Source of the DNA: Alopecurus myosuroides
Lineage: Eukaryota > Streptophyta > Magnoliopsida > Poales > Poaceae
Direction: 5' to 3'
Length of the DNA: 64,000 nucleotides
Assembly (NCBI GenBank): GCA_028641055.1
Contig: CM054061.1
Location: forward strand, 29,871,523-29,935,522
In this document: in pieces, positions 10,901 through 21,240 of the stretch
How positions within the stretch are numbered: the first letter of the stretch is position 1
How the letters are laid out: each line of letters begins with the position of its first letter
Translations under genes and position numbers: made by a program
Notes under the pieces: generated by a model
Told to the model about the DNA's origin: nothing
Database searches by the model: none
Seen by the model: only the letters and a program-made list of their open reading frames with translations

Positions 10901-12438
10901 AGTGTGTGGCTGACAGGGGGCCCTCCCTGTCAGCGCTGCGGGCAAAAAGTTGGGATTTTTATCCCGTGCGAGGCCAGGGCTCGAACCCTGGACCTCACCC
11001 TTGCGCTGCTGTGCTCTGAACCAGTGCGGTGCGATTCGTTTCTTGTCAGTTAACCACGCACGGACAGGTTATCGTTGCTATGCGAGTTAACTGAACTTAA
11101 CTGACGAACACAACTCTGAAACTTGGACAGTTGCCCGGTGGCTCAACTGCGGCGATCGCCGTGCTCGTGTTCACTGCGCGTGTGCTGCGATGAGGTGCTG
11201 GATGTGTGCGCAGTGCGTGCACGGATGCTTGCGAGCATGTACAGAGAGGAGGAGGAGGAGATATGGGGTGATCACCGTGGGTTTGCCGCGGTTGAGCTCG
11301 ACGGCGGAGGTGGCTGCCGCGGCAGTGATGAAGATGGCAGCGAAGATCCACGACGCGCACGGGCTCGCTGCGGTGTCCAAACGAGAGCTGGAAGGGTGGC
11401 GGTTTGGTTCCGACAGCTAGGAAGGTGGGAGGCGCGGCGAGGTGGAGGTGATCGACATGGATTCAGTAGCGGCATCTCCGGCGAGGGACAGAGAGGTGGG
11501 AGAGGTGGCCACGAGAGGGAAAATGGCGGCGGGCTAGGAGAGATAGGGGGTAGGGTTAGGTCTAGGCTGCGCGCGCTGCCCGAGGGGGACTAAATAGGGT
11601 CCAGGGGGAGCTCCTGGCCGTCGGAGCGGCCGTCTGCCGCCGTGGCACCGCGCGATGTCGCGCCGTACATGGGAAAGAAGAGGGGGGCGCGCTGCGAACC
11701 GTTTTCGGGCCGTGGGCTGGCTGCGCGCGAGGGAAAAGGTAGAAGGCGGGCTGGGCTGGGTAGGCTAGCTGCTGCGCGCGCGTTTTCCTTTTTCTTATTT
11801 TTTTTGCTTTTCTGTATTTTTTTTTGCAGCAAGGAAAATGGAAGAAAAAGGAGGGTTTTAGTGTTAGGAAAAATTGAAAAAAAAATATGGTTAGCTTAGT
11901 TTTTAACATAGCAACTAAATGCTAACCTTGCTTTCCAAAATGTTTCAAATTTAAATGCTGTTTAGTGATTGTTTGAAATTGGATGAATTTTTGGGATTAA
12001 AATTGATTATTGCAACAAGATTTTAAATAGGGTTATCACCTAACTTTAATTGGAAACAAATGAGCACATCTGTTTTGGTTATTTTTACAATTTGAAAATG
12101 GTGCTGTTTGTTGATTTGAATTTGAGTTTGGAATGCAATTTAGAATTAATTAATTGAAATAACACCACCATTTTACTAGTTGATCTTTATGGAATGATTG
12201 GAAAATAGAATGAGACTTTGGATTGCAATTTTGATTTGAAAATATTGTAACATGACAAGTATGAAATAAGCATTTGAAATATGTTTGAATTTGAGATGTG
12301 AAAACCGAGAAAAACAGATGCAAAACAAATAGTAAACAAATGCAAACAAGGAAACAAATATGATGACATGATGCAATGCTTTAAATTAAACAAGAAACAA
12401 AACATTCTAAGGGATATTTTCATACTTTGGATGTTACA
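7946..12438 (-). repeat. 5' LTR of the chromovirus (complete, 4493 bp)
   Basis: Runs on the plus strand from tgtcgcaccc to ggatgttaca. The half nearest the PBS (about 8400-9360) closely resembles parts of the LTR at 28000-28900, which links it to the LTR-only element. The middle (about 9800-10800) is AT-rich and without coding signal. About 10850-11780 is a GC-rich island with the T-arm-like hairpin at 10974-10991. Apparent ORFs within it (for example 11123-11593) mirror those in the other LTR and carry no domain. Confidence 0.92.
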
Positions 12439-13377
12439 CACATCAAATAGAAAAAATAATGTGAATGAGAGTTGTGCGCCTCGGATTACATTTTTGGTTC
12501 GTTTCAATCTAAGGTCGTATGCAACTTTTAAAGCGAAAATACTGACCGCGGCGCAGCGCACGTCCCAAGTGTCGCACCGTCCTCACGGAAGCCGGATCAC
12601 TGGATGCCTCTTGGAAGCTACGGGTGGCTCTCAAGGTTCAACCCTCTACTGTAGAACAGGACCGTCTGGCGACCCAGACACTGGATGATTGCCAGTAGCT
12701 ACCGGCGTCCATCCGGCGGCTCTCGGGTTCATTCCCTACACCAGCATCGGACCGTCCAGCGCCCCGACGCCGAATCATCCGGCCTATAGTGCCCGCACAT
12801 TCCCAGGCGCCGGACCATCCGACACATTCTCGCTAGATCGTCCAGAGATCGCGCGTTACCTGGGTGCCGTACCATCCAACGACAGCTGCCTACGGTGCTG
12901 GCGCGTTCCCGCCGGCTCGTCCGGCGCGTGCGTTCGGTCCCGACTCAGTTTTGGCTGAACTAAACTAGGGCTAGGGTTGTTGACGTGAAGGCCTTGTACG
13001 AGAAGTCCAGCTACCTCGTATATATTTGAGGGGTTACAGACAATTGAAAAGTACCGACCAAACAAACAAATCTAGTACTACTCTTTAGTGTTCATCTATC
13101 CCCTACCCTTGTATCTTTCTTCTTGCTCTTCGGCGTTTTTCAAAATTGGAGGGATGCGATCCACAAGGCTCTAGGGGTGGACAGTCCGACCTAGGGAAGC
13201 CCATAGCCGTCGCGAGCCTTGACGGAATCCCTCCCGTGAGTGGGGTTTTGGGTATACAAAAGCTCCCGCTAGACTGTCTTGCGTATCGCACTTACAACGA
13301 GCCTCCCTCGGTGCATGCTGCAGCGCACTGCACTCGGGGCCTAGGGTATACGGGTGACGTGTTCGTGTAAGAACACA
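12439..13377 (+). repeat. Fragment of an older gypsy LTR (3' end)
   Basis: GC-rich sequence that ends near 13375 in gtgtaagaaca and is followed by a PBS-like site, as at the right end of a plus-strand 5' LTR. Its left part is missing or lies beyond the chromovirus insertion. Around 12650-12930 it has about eight diverged copies of a GGACCGTCCGGCG-like motif. About 13000-13370 looks like the transcribed part of an LTR, with a TATA-like tatatatttgag near 13020. No gene is visible. Confidence 0.5.
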
Positions 13378-13380
13378 TTT

Positions 13381-13399
13381 TTTACGACTCCGCTGGGGG
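13381..13399 (+). other. PBS-like site of the older gypsy fragment
   Basis: Reads tttacgactccgctggggg. Grass gypsy elements often have a GCGACTCCGCTGGGGA-type PBS here. The match is partial, as expected of an old copy. Confidence 0.45.
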
Positions 13400-14472
13400 C
13401 GAATATTTGAACGATATCCAGCCCGTTTTTGCTACCAAGAGAGCGTTATCAAGAGGCTGCAATCTACAACAGTATCATAAATCATCAATCTTCGTAGGTA
13501 GATGCCAATTACTCTTTTGTTGATGTTGCCAGGTCCTTTGGTATGAGTATTGTATCGACCAGCCCTAATTTGTACTATGTGCAAAAGCCGATGCAAAATA
13601 ATCTCCATGCTTCAATTAATTTTAGCAATTTGCAACATGTATATTCCAATTCTCATGAATTGACAACCCTAGAAACTCAATGCCGATGAACGTCATGATG
13701 AGTTCAGTTAATCAATATGAAATACCTAATGTTAGACACTTAAATCCCATGCAAGAATGTGTTTCAGCTTTTTATGCATCGACAAGTAACACATAGTATG
13801 TTGGTTTACCTTCAAATATGCCAATGGGTACAAAAATTGGACATGCTACTACTAGCTATTTGGCCAATTACCCTCAATAATAATATGCTACACCTTATGT
13901 TACTAATGTTTTATCTTCATATCTAACTGGTGAGATTCATAATTTGGCCCCGCACTTGCATTGTGGTCATCAACGAATAAGTGAAAATTCAACAAGAATT
14001 CATGTGCCTTCATCTACCACTGTCGCATATGTAATGGATGGTTGGAAGGAAAAAACTAATTTAAAAATCTCAATGCACTTCACCTGGAACTAGAAGAAGA
14101 GCTCAGTGATCCTGCTACATTACAAGCTTATGAGGCATATAAGAAGATGCGTGAAGAGGAGCACGATCAATTTAGGATCAAGTTTAATCCTTCACAATTA
14201 CAAAATTTTGGCAAAACGATATTCTCGAATAAAATTAAAAGTGTCGGGGAGGGGGGCAATCTCACCCCCATAGTATAACATAGACGAATTCAACACTCCA
14301 ACTTTTGAGGAACTACCCATTGAAATTCACCAACTTTATGAAGAATTCAATAGAAATCTTGCAAAATAATTTGAGGCACTTAGAAAAAGTTGGAGGAGGA
14401 AGCTTCATAGGCGTTTCACGTAGAGCTCGAGAAAGATCTTCAAGATATTATCAAGTCCGCTTCTTCATGCGA
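13400..14472 (+). mobile_element. Decayed interior of the older gypsy element
   Basis: AT-rich sequence without a long ORF. About 14050-14220 has short open stretches with gag-leader character (acidic, Glu-rich codons), broken by stops. I infer a degraded gag region because it follows an LTR end and a PBS-like site. It ends at 14472, where the LTR of element A begins. Confidence 0.45.
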
Positions 14473-14637
14473 TGATGAGGACGTGCTCACACGCTCGTTG
14501 GGAGACCCCAAGCAGAAGGTATGATGCGGTCTAGAGTAAGTTTTCCCCTAATATAGAACCAAAGTTATCGAATCAGTAGGACTTCGTAGTCGTGAAGAAG
14601 GTTGATTCATCAACATCGCCAAAAAAGTATTGTTTAC
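14473..14637 (-). repeat. Element A 3' LTR, left piece
   Basis: This 165-base piece matches the start of the LTR at 48085 (shared ctcgttggga, ccccaag, ggtatgatg, agttttcccct, accaaag). It supplies exactly the LTR end missing from the piece at 41421-42918. The last five bases, tttac, are the TSD of the solo LTR. Confidence 0.8.
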
Positions 14638-15348
14638 TGATACGTCATAAACGTATCCTTGATTCTGATGTTCCATGTTGTTTTCATGTTATTTGCTACA
14701 TGTTTGCTATACACTTTATGTCAATTTTATCGATTTTTGGGACTAACCTATTGACAAGATGCCACATAGCCAGTTCCCTATTTTCTGTTGTTTTTAGTTT
14801 CAGAAAAGTTATCCTAGAAATATTCGCGAAATTGGAAAATTCAAAGACTGAAAGTGTTAGAAATCCCAAAGGTTCCACGGTGTCCCGAAGAGGGCTGGGG
14901 GGGGCCACACCATAGGGCGGCGCACCCTCCCCCCTCAGTCCGCCCCGTGGGGTGGTGTGGGCCCCTCGGGCATCCATCGCCATCACCCTTTCGCCTATTT
15001 AATCCCCCCGATACGTGAAGCCTAACAATATACCACTTTTTCCCGAGAAATACCCAAGGCCGCCGTTATCGTCATCCCGAGATCAGGAGGGTTCTGGAGC
15101 TCTCCCCGACACCCTGTCGGGAGGGGAATTCATCACCGGAGGGGTCTACGCCACCATGCCCTCCTCCGAAGTGATGCGTGAGTAGTTCATCCCTGGACTA
15201 TGGGTCCATAGCATTAGCTAGATGGTGTCCTTCTCCACTTTATGCCTCATGTTTAGATCTCGTGAGCTGCCTTACATGATCAAGGTCATCTTATTATAAT
15301 GCTACATGTTGTGTTCGCTGGGATCCGATGAATGTTGAATACTATGTC

Positions 15349-15841
15349 TGTCGAATCTGCATCTCAACAAGTCCCTCGGGTGAACCCATAGGGTTTCGAA
15401 TAGGAGAACCTGTGGGCGCTGGTGGCGATCGTCGGCTAGACAGGAGACACGATTTACCCAGGTTCGGGGCCCTCGTAGAGGTAAAACCCCTACTCCTGCC
15501 TCTGTCGATCTGTATTATCGAATAGATCGGTTACAATGGGGGATTGGTCAAGTCGAGAGTACGATCTCGAGCTCAAGGCTTGATGGTGCGGTATTGCTTG
15601 GTCCTCTCCCGGTGGCTCTCCTGGCCTTATATAGGTGGCCAGTTCCCAAACCGTACCCGGGGAGGACTCGAACTCTAAACCTATGTCGGTTACAAGTTTC
15701 CAATCTTATTCCGCAAGGCATTGCGGGTGGGCTTCAACTGGGCCTTCCAGAGTAGTCCAAAGGCTTCCCGTATTGGGCTTCAGTCTTGGGCCTAGGAACA
15801 GGTATCCTTATTTGCCGGGTCCAAGGTTCATCCCTTCGTCA
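15349..15841 (-). repeat. 3' LTR of the Tat element
   Basis: 493 bp from tgtcgaatct to cccttcgtca, matching the split copy at 27328-27630 and 36816-37005 base for base in length. A TATA-like ttatataggtgg lies at about 15625. Confidence 0.92.
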
Positions 15842-15853
15842 GTAGCCCCCGAG
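15842..15853 (-). other. Polypurine tract of the Tat element
   Basis: Reads CTCGGGGGCTAC on the minus strand, directly before the 3' LTR. The same 12 bases recur at 18801-18812, 18907-18918 and 20080-20091. Confidence 0.8.
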
Positions 15854-16862
15854 CGTTTGCTCGATTGAGATTTTTCCAGTCGGGTAGACGCTCAGATTTT
15901 TCATCTTGCTTTCTTTCGAATGATTATTGTAGTCGTTTTCCATTCGGAGGGTGTATAGCCTGTGTGATGAGTTTATTACTCGAGTTCGAGTGATGAAAGT
16001 GCCTGTGTTTTTTGGCTATTTTTGCAGAAGGATGTGGCGCAGTAGCTTGGCTCTCCCGAAAGATCAGGGCCAATTAATTGCAACTAGGGCAAAAACAGTT
16101 CTGGCCTACACAGATTCGAGACCTCCGACTCGAACCTGATGAGGTGATCATTGCGACTGGGCCGTAGAGGTCTTACCGAGTCGAACTTAACCTATAGGGG
16201 TACCCGGCGCGTCCGCTAGGATTTTTCTTCGTGTTGTTGACACGGAAATTTACCGGAGGACGCAGCTTGAGTGCGAATCCAGGCCCTCAAGAGAGATCTT
16301 TTGGGTCTTACCTTCATATTCGAGAAAATATGGCATCCGGATGTGCCTAGTCGGCTGAACAATCCAGGTTTGTGATGTGTAGACATCGTGTGATGGTGCG
16401 GCAGGATCTGCGCACCCGCGACGTTTTAGGTCTGTGATTTCTCGAGTGAGAAAATCAAGCTATTTTGTCCATACGAAAGAATTTTCGTGTCTGCAATGTT
16501 TACGCCCATACGAAAGAGTTTTCGTGTCTAGGGTCTTGTTTTACATGAAAGAATTTTCACGTCATGATTTGCCCGTACGAAGTTATTTCGTGTTTTGGGT
16601 CTTTTATTCGAACAAATTTCCAGTTTGATGATGTGTGCCATGATGTCACGGCGCACTTTATCCTCCCGATGGGACATGACGGAGTGATAGCAGAGGTGTT
16701 GGCCCACCTTGTCAGCTGTTTGACCGGAAACAAGACGTCGTTTCTGGTTTTTACGCGAACTACGCGCAGTAATTGCGCACGATCCACTGTTGGAATCGTG
16801 GCACGAAACAGCTTCCGCCGCCCTTTCGTTTCATCTTCACATGCGTCAGCTGCGATGGATGC
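15854..16862 (+). other. Non-coding region before the antisense gene
   Basis: About 1 kb with no convincing ORF. Around 16440-16620 there are four variants of tacgaaagaattttcgtgtc, a short inverted repeat (gaaag-aatt-ttcgtg). The region probably holds upstream promoter sequence of the antisense gene and the 3' untranslated part of the retroelement RNA. Confidence 0.5.
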
Positions 16863-16908
16863 CACGTGGCTCGACGAACGGCTAGGATCGGGCGCTCCGC
16901 GTATAAAG
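16863..16908 (+). promoter_or_regulatory. Putative core promoter of the antisense gene (G-box and TATA)
   Basis: A perfect G-box, CACGTG, lies at 16863-16868 and a TATA box, TATAAAG, at 16902-16908. The first ATG of the antisense gene follows at 16993, about 85 bases downstream, with no ATG between. Spacing and strand fit a plant RNA polymerase II promoter independent of the LTR. Confidence 0.6.
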
Positions 16909-16992
16909 GTGGCCCTTAGGTGAACGGTGAAAATTTCCCGTCTTCGTCTTCCTCGTTCTTAGCCCTTTCTCTGCAAGCTCGCACCAGCATCC

Positions 16993-19939
16993 ATGGCAGG
17001 AGGCAAGAAGCACAGTGCCGCCGTTTCTTCGTCGAGGGCGACGGAGGAAGTTCCCGCGCCGCCTGCTCCGCGCTCCGGCGACTGGCGCTCGCCCAACACC
17101 ACGAACAAGAGCATCAAGGAGATGCAGCGAGAAGGGTTGCTGCCTCCCGAAGCTGAGAAGCGGGTGCGCCTCGGCAAAAAAGAGGAGGTACCCAATCCCC
17201 GCGCGAACGAACGCGTGATCTTCGAGGATCACGTTTCGCGCGGGCTCTCCTTCCCCCTCCATCCTTTCCTCGTGGCGCTGTTGTATGTCTATGGCATACA
17301 GCTCCACGATTTGGCTCCAAACACAGTGCATCACATCTCGTGCTTCATTGTCCTTTACGAATGCTTCTTGGGCATTCGCCCTCATTGGGGCCTTTGGAAG
17401 GCCCTCTTCAAGGTGTGCGTCTTCCGCGAGAGATCGCGGGTAGAGACTGAGCTCGGGGAGCCGCTGCGCACCGGCGGCTTCGGAATCCAGGCGAAGTCGG
17501 ATAGCGGCTATTTCTTGATGCACTTCATCGACTCCGCCCAAGGATGGAGGAAGAAATGGTTCTACGTCATCAACAACAGCGCGGGTGGAGTCCACGAATT
17601 CCACCCGTTCGCTGTCCTGAAGAGGCGGAAGTCCTGGGCGCACAAACTTTCGGTTGAAGAAAACCGGATTGTCACCCCGCTACTCGCCAAGGTGGCCGCT
17701 CTCCGTGATCAAGCCGTAGGAGTTGCGCTGAATGGCCTACACCTAGTGAGCGTATTCCTCAAATGCAGGATCCAGCCCCTACAGGAGAGGCCCTCCACGA
17801 TGTGGGAGTATTAGGGCGCTGAGGACCCCAGCCGCGTGAGCCCAGAAGAACTCTCGAATGTTGAGTTCGAGAAGAAGATTGCGGCTATCACCAGCTTGAA
17901 AGTGGGCGAGCCCTTCTCCGACTGCCCAGTTGCGGCTTTTGAGGCATCAAGGCCTCCACCACCCGAAGTAAGTTTGAGTTTTTCTTTGTCTTTTGTCTCT
18001 TTCTGGCTCAAAAGTTTTCTCTGTTGACTGAAATTCTTCTTTCTTTTCTTCTTATGTCTTCTTTTTTGTAGAGTTTAGCGGTGGTCAACTGCTACCCGCC
18101 AGTCTCCGGTGAGGAGGTCTCGGACTTGTTGGCAAGCAATCTGGATGCCCCAGCCGACACCAGTGTTGCCGAAGCCGACTCGAGTTTCGAGCACGATTCC
18201 TCGGATGACGCGGAAGAATCGCGTAGCGATCTCCGCCTCCGCAAACACCGTCGATCGGAAAACGATGAAGCTACCTCCAAGGATAATTCCTTGGGTAAGG
18301 AGTCACCTGAAAAGGAGCCCCTCATCGTGACTCCTCTAAGTGCGCGCGCCCCTTCTCCTTCCTTGCGAAAGATCCATAGCGCCTGGAACGCGGATATGTT
18401 GGATGATGACGACGACGAGTAAGTTCTTGCTTTCTTGTTCCAGTCGAATGTTTTCTTTTGTTTCTTCTGACAAATTGTTTTTCTTCACGACAGTATCCAA
18501 TCTATCAGCCCTAGTCGGTTCGTCTCTTCTCTTCCTCTTGAAAAGAGGAAAAGAGATGTTGCTGCGGGTAAGACCCCGACTACTGGCACCGTTCAAAATT
18601 CACCGAGTGCAGCTCCCACAACGGTGGCTACGGAATATAGGATTCCTAGTTTTGCCGTTGGGGCTTCAACTCCGAGAGAAGTGTCGGGTAGCTCGGCGGA
18701 TCCTCTCTCCATAGCTCAAGGCCAGGTAAACCTTGTTGTTTTCTTCTCCATGTTGCATTTTGGATTTTTTATCGGGTGCACGGCAGTGCTCCCGATGGGA
18801 GTAGCCCCCGAGGCTGTAGTTAATCATGTATGATTGGCTACAGGCTCAAAAACCAACTCTCTCTTTTCTTCATTTTGTCGGGTGCACGGCAGTGCTCCCG
18901 ATGGGAGTAGCCCCCGAGGCTATACTCAAATGTTTGCAATCGTGTATAGGATCAATCTTCTCCTCTTTGACTTTTTTATTCTTCATATTTTTGTAGTCTC
19001 TTCTTGACTCCCTTGTGGACGTTGGCCGTCGCGTTATCTTGGCCGAGACAGAATGCGTGACCCTTCGGGCGGATCACGATCGACTTGTTTCGGACAACGA
19101 GCTTCTCCGAGGTAAATTTATCGACTCCTTTATCTCATCTTTCCGTTCACATAAATTCCTTTGGGTTTCAAACTTGTTGCTGTGCAGCCCAAATCGACGC
19201 GTTGAAGGCCGAGAAGGTGGCTGCTGTCACTCGGGTAGGCGCTCTGGAGGCTCAGTTGGATACTGCTCGAGAGGAGCTCGAATCCCCTCGTAAGCAGTCG
19301 ACTGACTTTGAGGGAAAGTTTGCGGATGCCCTGAAGAAACTGGAAGAGACTGGCACGAAGCAAGATAACGATCTTGTCGACTTCCTTCGTCCTTTGGCCC
19401 AGCGTTTTGCAGGTGAGTTGTACTTATCCTTTATTTTCGACTGGTTGGTTAGTTCTTTGGATTTTGACTTATCTTTCTACGGGTCTTCTTGGTGTCGCTG
19501 TTGAGCTTCCCGGGTTCAACGAGTGGATGCCTTGACAGATTCCTGCGCTCAACTTCGACATCATTCTAACGGGGTTTGCACCCTGATTAGCGATGCTACT
19601 CGAGTGTTGACGCAGCTTCATGGGCGTTTTCTGGTCGACACTGCGGTTCCGCCCCTGCTGAGTGATCTTCTGAAGGTCTTTATGGAGGGCAATCTCCTTG
19701 ATGCCTACTCAGAGTCTGGGGGGAAGACTGCTATCCAGTTTGCACTGGCGCACGGAGTCGCAGGCTTGGAGGAGGCGTGCTCGAACCTTCCTATCGACGC
19801 TGCTACGGGCAAAAAGGTAGCACTTCGTCCTTTCGGCGATCCAGCTGGAGTGCTTGCCCGGAAGTTGTCCGATTTGCTTGCCCGTGCTAGTCGTAGGGGG
19901 CACACTGCTGCGAGTGGCAGCACATCTGCAGCTCCTTAG
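16993..19939 (+). CDS. Six-exon antisense gene of the Tat element (Transposase_28-like protein)
   Basis: Predicted exons: 16993-17967, 18072-18418, 18494-18725, 18997-19111, 19188-19412 and 19506-19939. All five introns are GT-AG and each splice keeps the frame, giving 775 codons. One TAG (17812-17814) interrupts exon 1; it would be CAG by one C-to-T change. Residues about 84-200 (RGLSFPLHPFLVALL, LAPNTVHHISCFIVLYECFLGI) match the plant family Pfam calls Transposase_28, 'putative gypsy type transposon'. Exons 2-3 are acidic and then basic (EKRKRD). Exons 4-5 form a long helical, probably coiled-coil, stretch (LETR-like heptads, EAQLDTAREELES). The name is historical: I see no transposase active site. 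It lies opposite in strand to gag-pol. Function unknown. Exon 1 and the splice sites are seen directly; the full model is my inference. Confidence 0.75.
18772..18921 (+). repeat. Two identical 44-base repeats in intron 3 of the antisense gene
   Basis: Units at 18772-18815 and 18878-18921 are identical. Each contains a hairpin (ctcccgatgggag) followed by gtagcccccgag, the polypurine-tract complement. A shorter copy of the hairpin plus tract is at 20068-20091. Confidence 0.85.
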
Positions 19940-20162
19940 GATAGTTTCTCCGTAGTTTGTGCTTTTGATGTAATGAACCTTGGGATGTATTCCCGTATTC
20001 TACTTTTAATTGAATCTGTTGTTTTGATATCTTGAGATGCTTCCTATGATTGAATTTTCATGAGTTTCTCCCGATGGGAGTAGCCCCCGAGCACCTGTCG
20101 AATAGGTGGTGTTATTTCTCGAATGGAGCGTCTTATTCCTTAACTTTCCTTTATCTTTCCAG
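19940..20162 (+). other. Spacer after exon 6
   Basis: Contains features of a plant 3' untranslated region: a T-rich stretch, ttgatgtaatg and ttttaattgaatc. The third hairpin/polypurine copy is at 20068-20091. It ends with a pyrimidine tract and the acceptor AG at 20161-20162. Confidence 0.5.
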
Positions 20163-20965
20163 GTAACTAGAGCTCTTGCGGAGTCCTCGAGTGGGTCCGC
20201 TGCCCGAGTAGATCCTCTTGTTGCTGCTGTAGGCACCTTTGCCGGCCTTCGTGACCGTATTGCGGATGGTGAGCGCAAACTAAAGATTTTGCGCGGGGTG
20301 GCGGATGTGGCCAAGTCCAAACAAAAACTTGCGATTGAACGTGAGCAGTTTGTGATGGATGAGTTGGCGGTTGTCGCTAGGGACTTGCTCTGTAAGTATC
20401 TCAGCCCCGTGGCTTTCTGTATCTTCTATCATCCTTTGATTCTGTACCTTTCTTTGCAGTTGTTCAGCCAGATGATAGGAGTGATAAACAGTGGGTGGAG
20501 AACCATATTCTTCATAAAGCCGGTAGTTCAAAACCCCATGCAAATAACTTTTGGTCCGATCATAGTCGAGGCTTTGTGCTTGCTACCTTGACGTATCGAG
20601 TAATCCATGCTAAGATGCTTGTGAGTTCCTTTCACGAGATTTTGATTGCTGTGAACTCCGCTTTTTATCCATTGGAGAGGGGTCCATAAGATTGGAGCCG
20701 TCTCCTCAGAACTTTCGGGCGAGAGGGAGAAATCCGCGAGTGTGTCCGTAATCAGATGATCTGTGGCTCGGTAGTGGCGCTTTCCTTCGTCCGATTGTGG
20801 CATCCATAGGTGAATTTCAATTCTGTGGCTAGGCTTCCTGATGGTCGAGTCGATATGTCCCCTCATTATAGTGTTGTTCGGCTTGCCACAGAGGAGATTA
20901 TTCGATTGACCTCAGAGGAAGTGGATCGGGTGTTAGCCGAGGAAAACACGCGTCGCCATATGTAA
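20163..20965 (+). pseudogene. Further antisense exons (7 and 8), alternative or second gene end
   Basis: Exon 20163-20391 is joined to exon 20460-20965 through a GT-AG intron that keeps the frame. The first exon encodes a charged helical stretch (ERKLKILRGVADVAKSKQKL). The second encodes a mixed alpha-helical C-terminal region and ends at TAA 20963-20965. Two in-frame stops, TAA at 20687-20689 and TAG at 20807-20809, would each be CAA or CAG before a C-to-T change. Whether these exons are an alternative 3' end of the six-exon gene or the remnant of a duplicated one cannot be told from sequence alone. Exon 7 begins in phase 0, which would also fit splicing from exon 3. Confidence 0.55.
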
Positions 20966-21240
20966 TCATAGGGTGTATGTATCCTGTATAGTTGCTCAAA
21001 ACTTTGTAAGGTGTCTACCTTGTGTGTAACATTGTGCATATGAAATTATTCCTGTTGTGCTAAGTTTAGGCGTAGCCCCCGTGTATTTTTGGGGTGTGTA
21101 CCTGTTTTTAGCACGTAGGGATGGAGATTGCGAGTAGCTATGGTTGAAGAACCATGTATATTAATTGAAATGACTGAGAAGTCATGTGTTTCGGGCTACA
21201 AGATGGCTAGTATAGGCTTATTTGTATGAGTAAGGTAAAT
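20966..21240 (+). other. 3' region between antisense exons and pol end
   Basis: No ORF of note. It contains a degenerate polypurine copy at 21072-21081 (gtagcccccg) and T-rich, AT-rich sequence like a 3' untranslated region. The antisense gene and pol converge here, tail to tail. Confidence 0.5.

Larger units (their letters stand above)
1..12438 (-). mobile_element. Ty3/gypsy chromovirus (Tekay/Del-like), left end outside window
   Basis: A minus-strand LTR retrotransposon. Bases 1-1950 repeat bases 10490-12438 almost exactly, so the window opens about 2.5 kb inside the 3' LTR. The 5' LTR is 7946-12438 (4493 bp, TG...CA). The internal part is 1951-7945 and holds, in minus-strand order, a PBS matching initiator tRNA-Met, an extra ORF, gag, protease, reverse transcriptase, RNase H, integrase and a chromodomain, then a polypurine tract. 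The pol order (RT-RH-INT) marks Ty3/gypsy; the chromodomain and very long LTRs suggest the Tekay/Del branch of chromoviruses. My by-eye count is about two dozen substitutions over 1.95 kb of LTR (about 1.2%), so the insertion is young. The right TSD copy would be 12439-12443 (cacat); the left copy is not in view. The family name was not checked. Confidence 0.93.

Noticed and set aside
12439..12958. A host gene in the GC-rich stretch
   Set aside because: No long conserved frame; repeated motifs and the following PBS-like site point to an LTR.
14592..14915. Plus-strand ORF of 107 codons
   Set aside because: Lies across the junction into the solo LTR, in sequence shared by other LTR copies of the family.
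18772..18921. CRISPR-like array
   Set aside because: Only two identical units in a plant retroelement intron, with no spacers of set length; they contain the polypurine tract.
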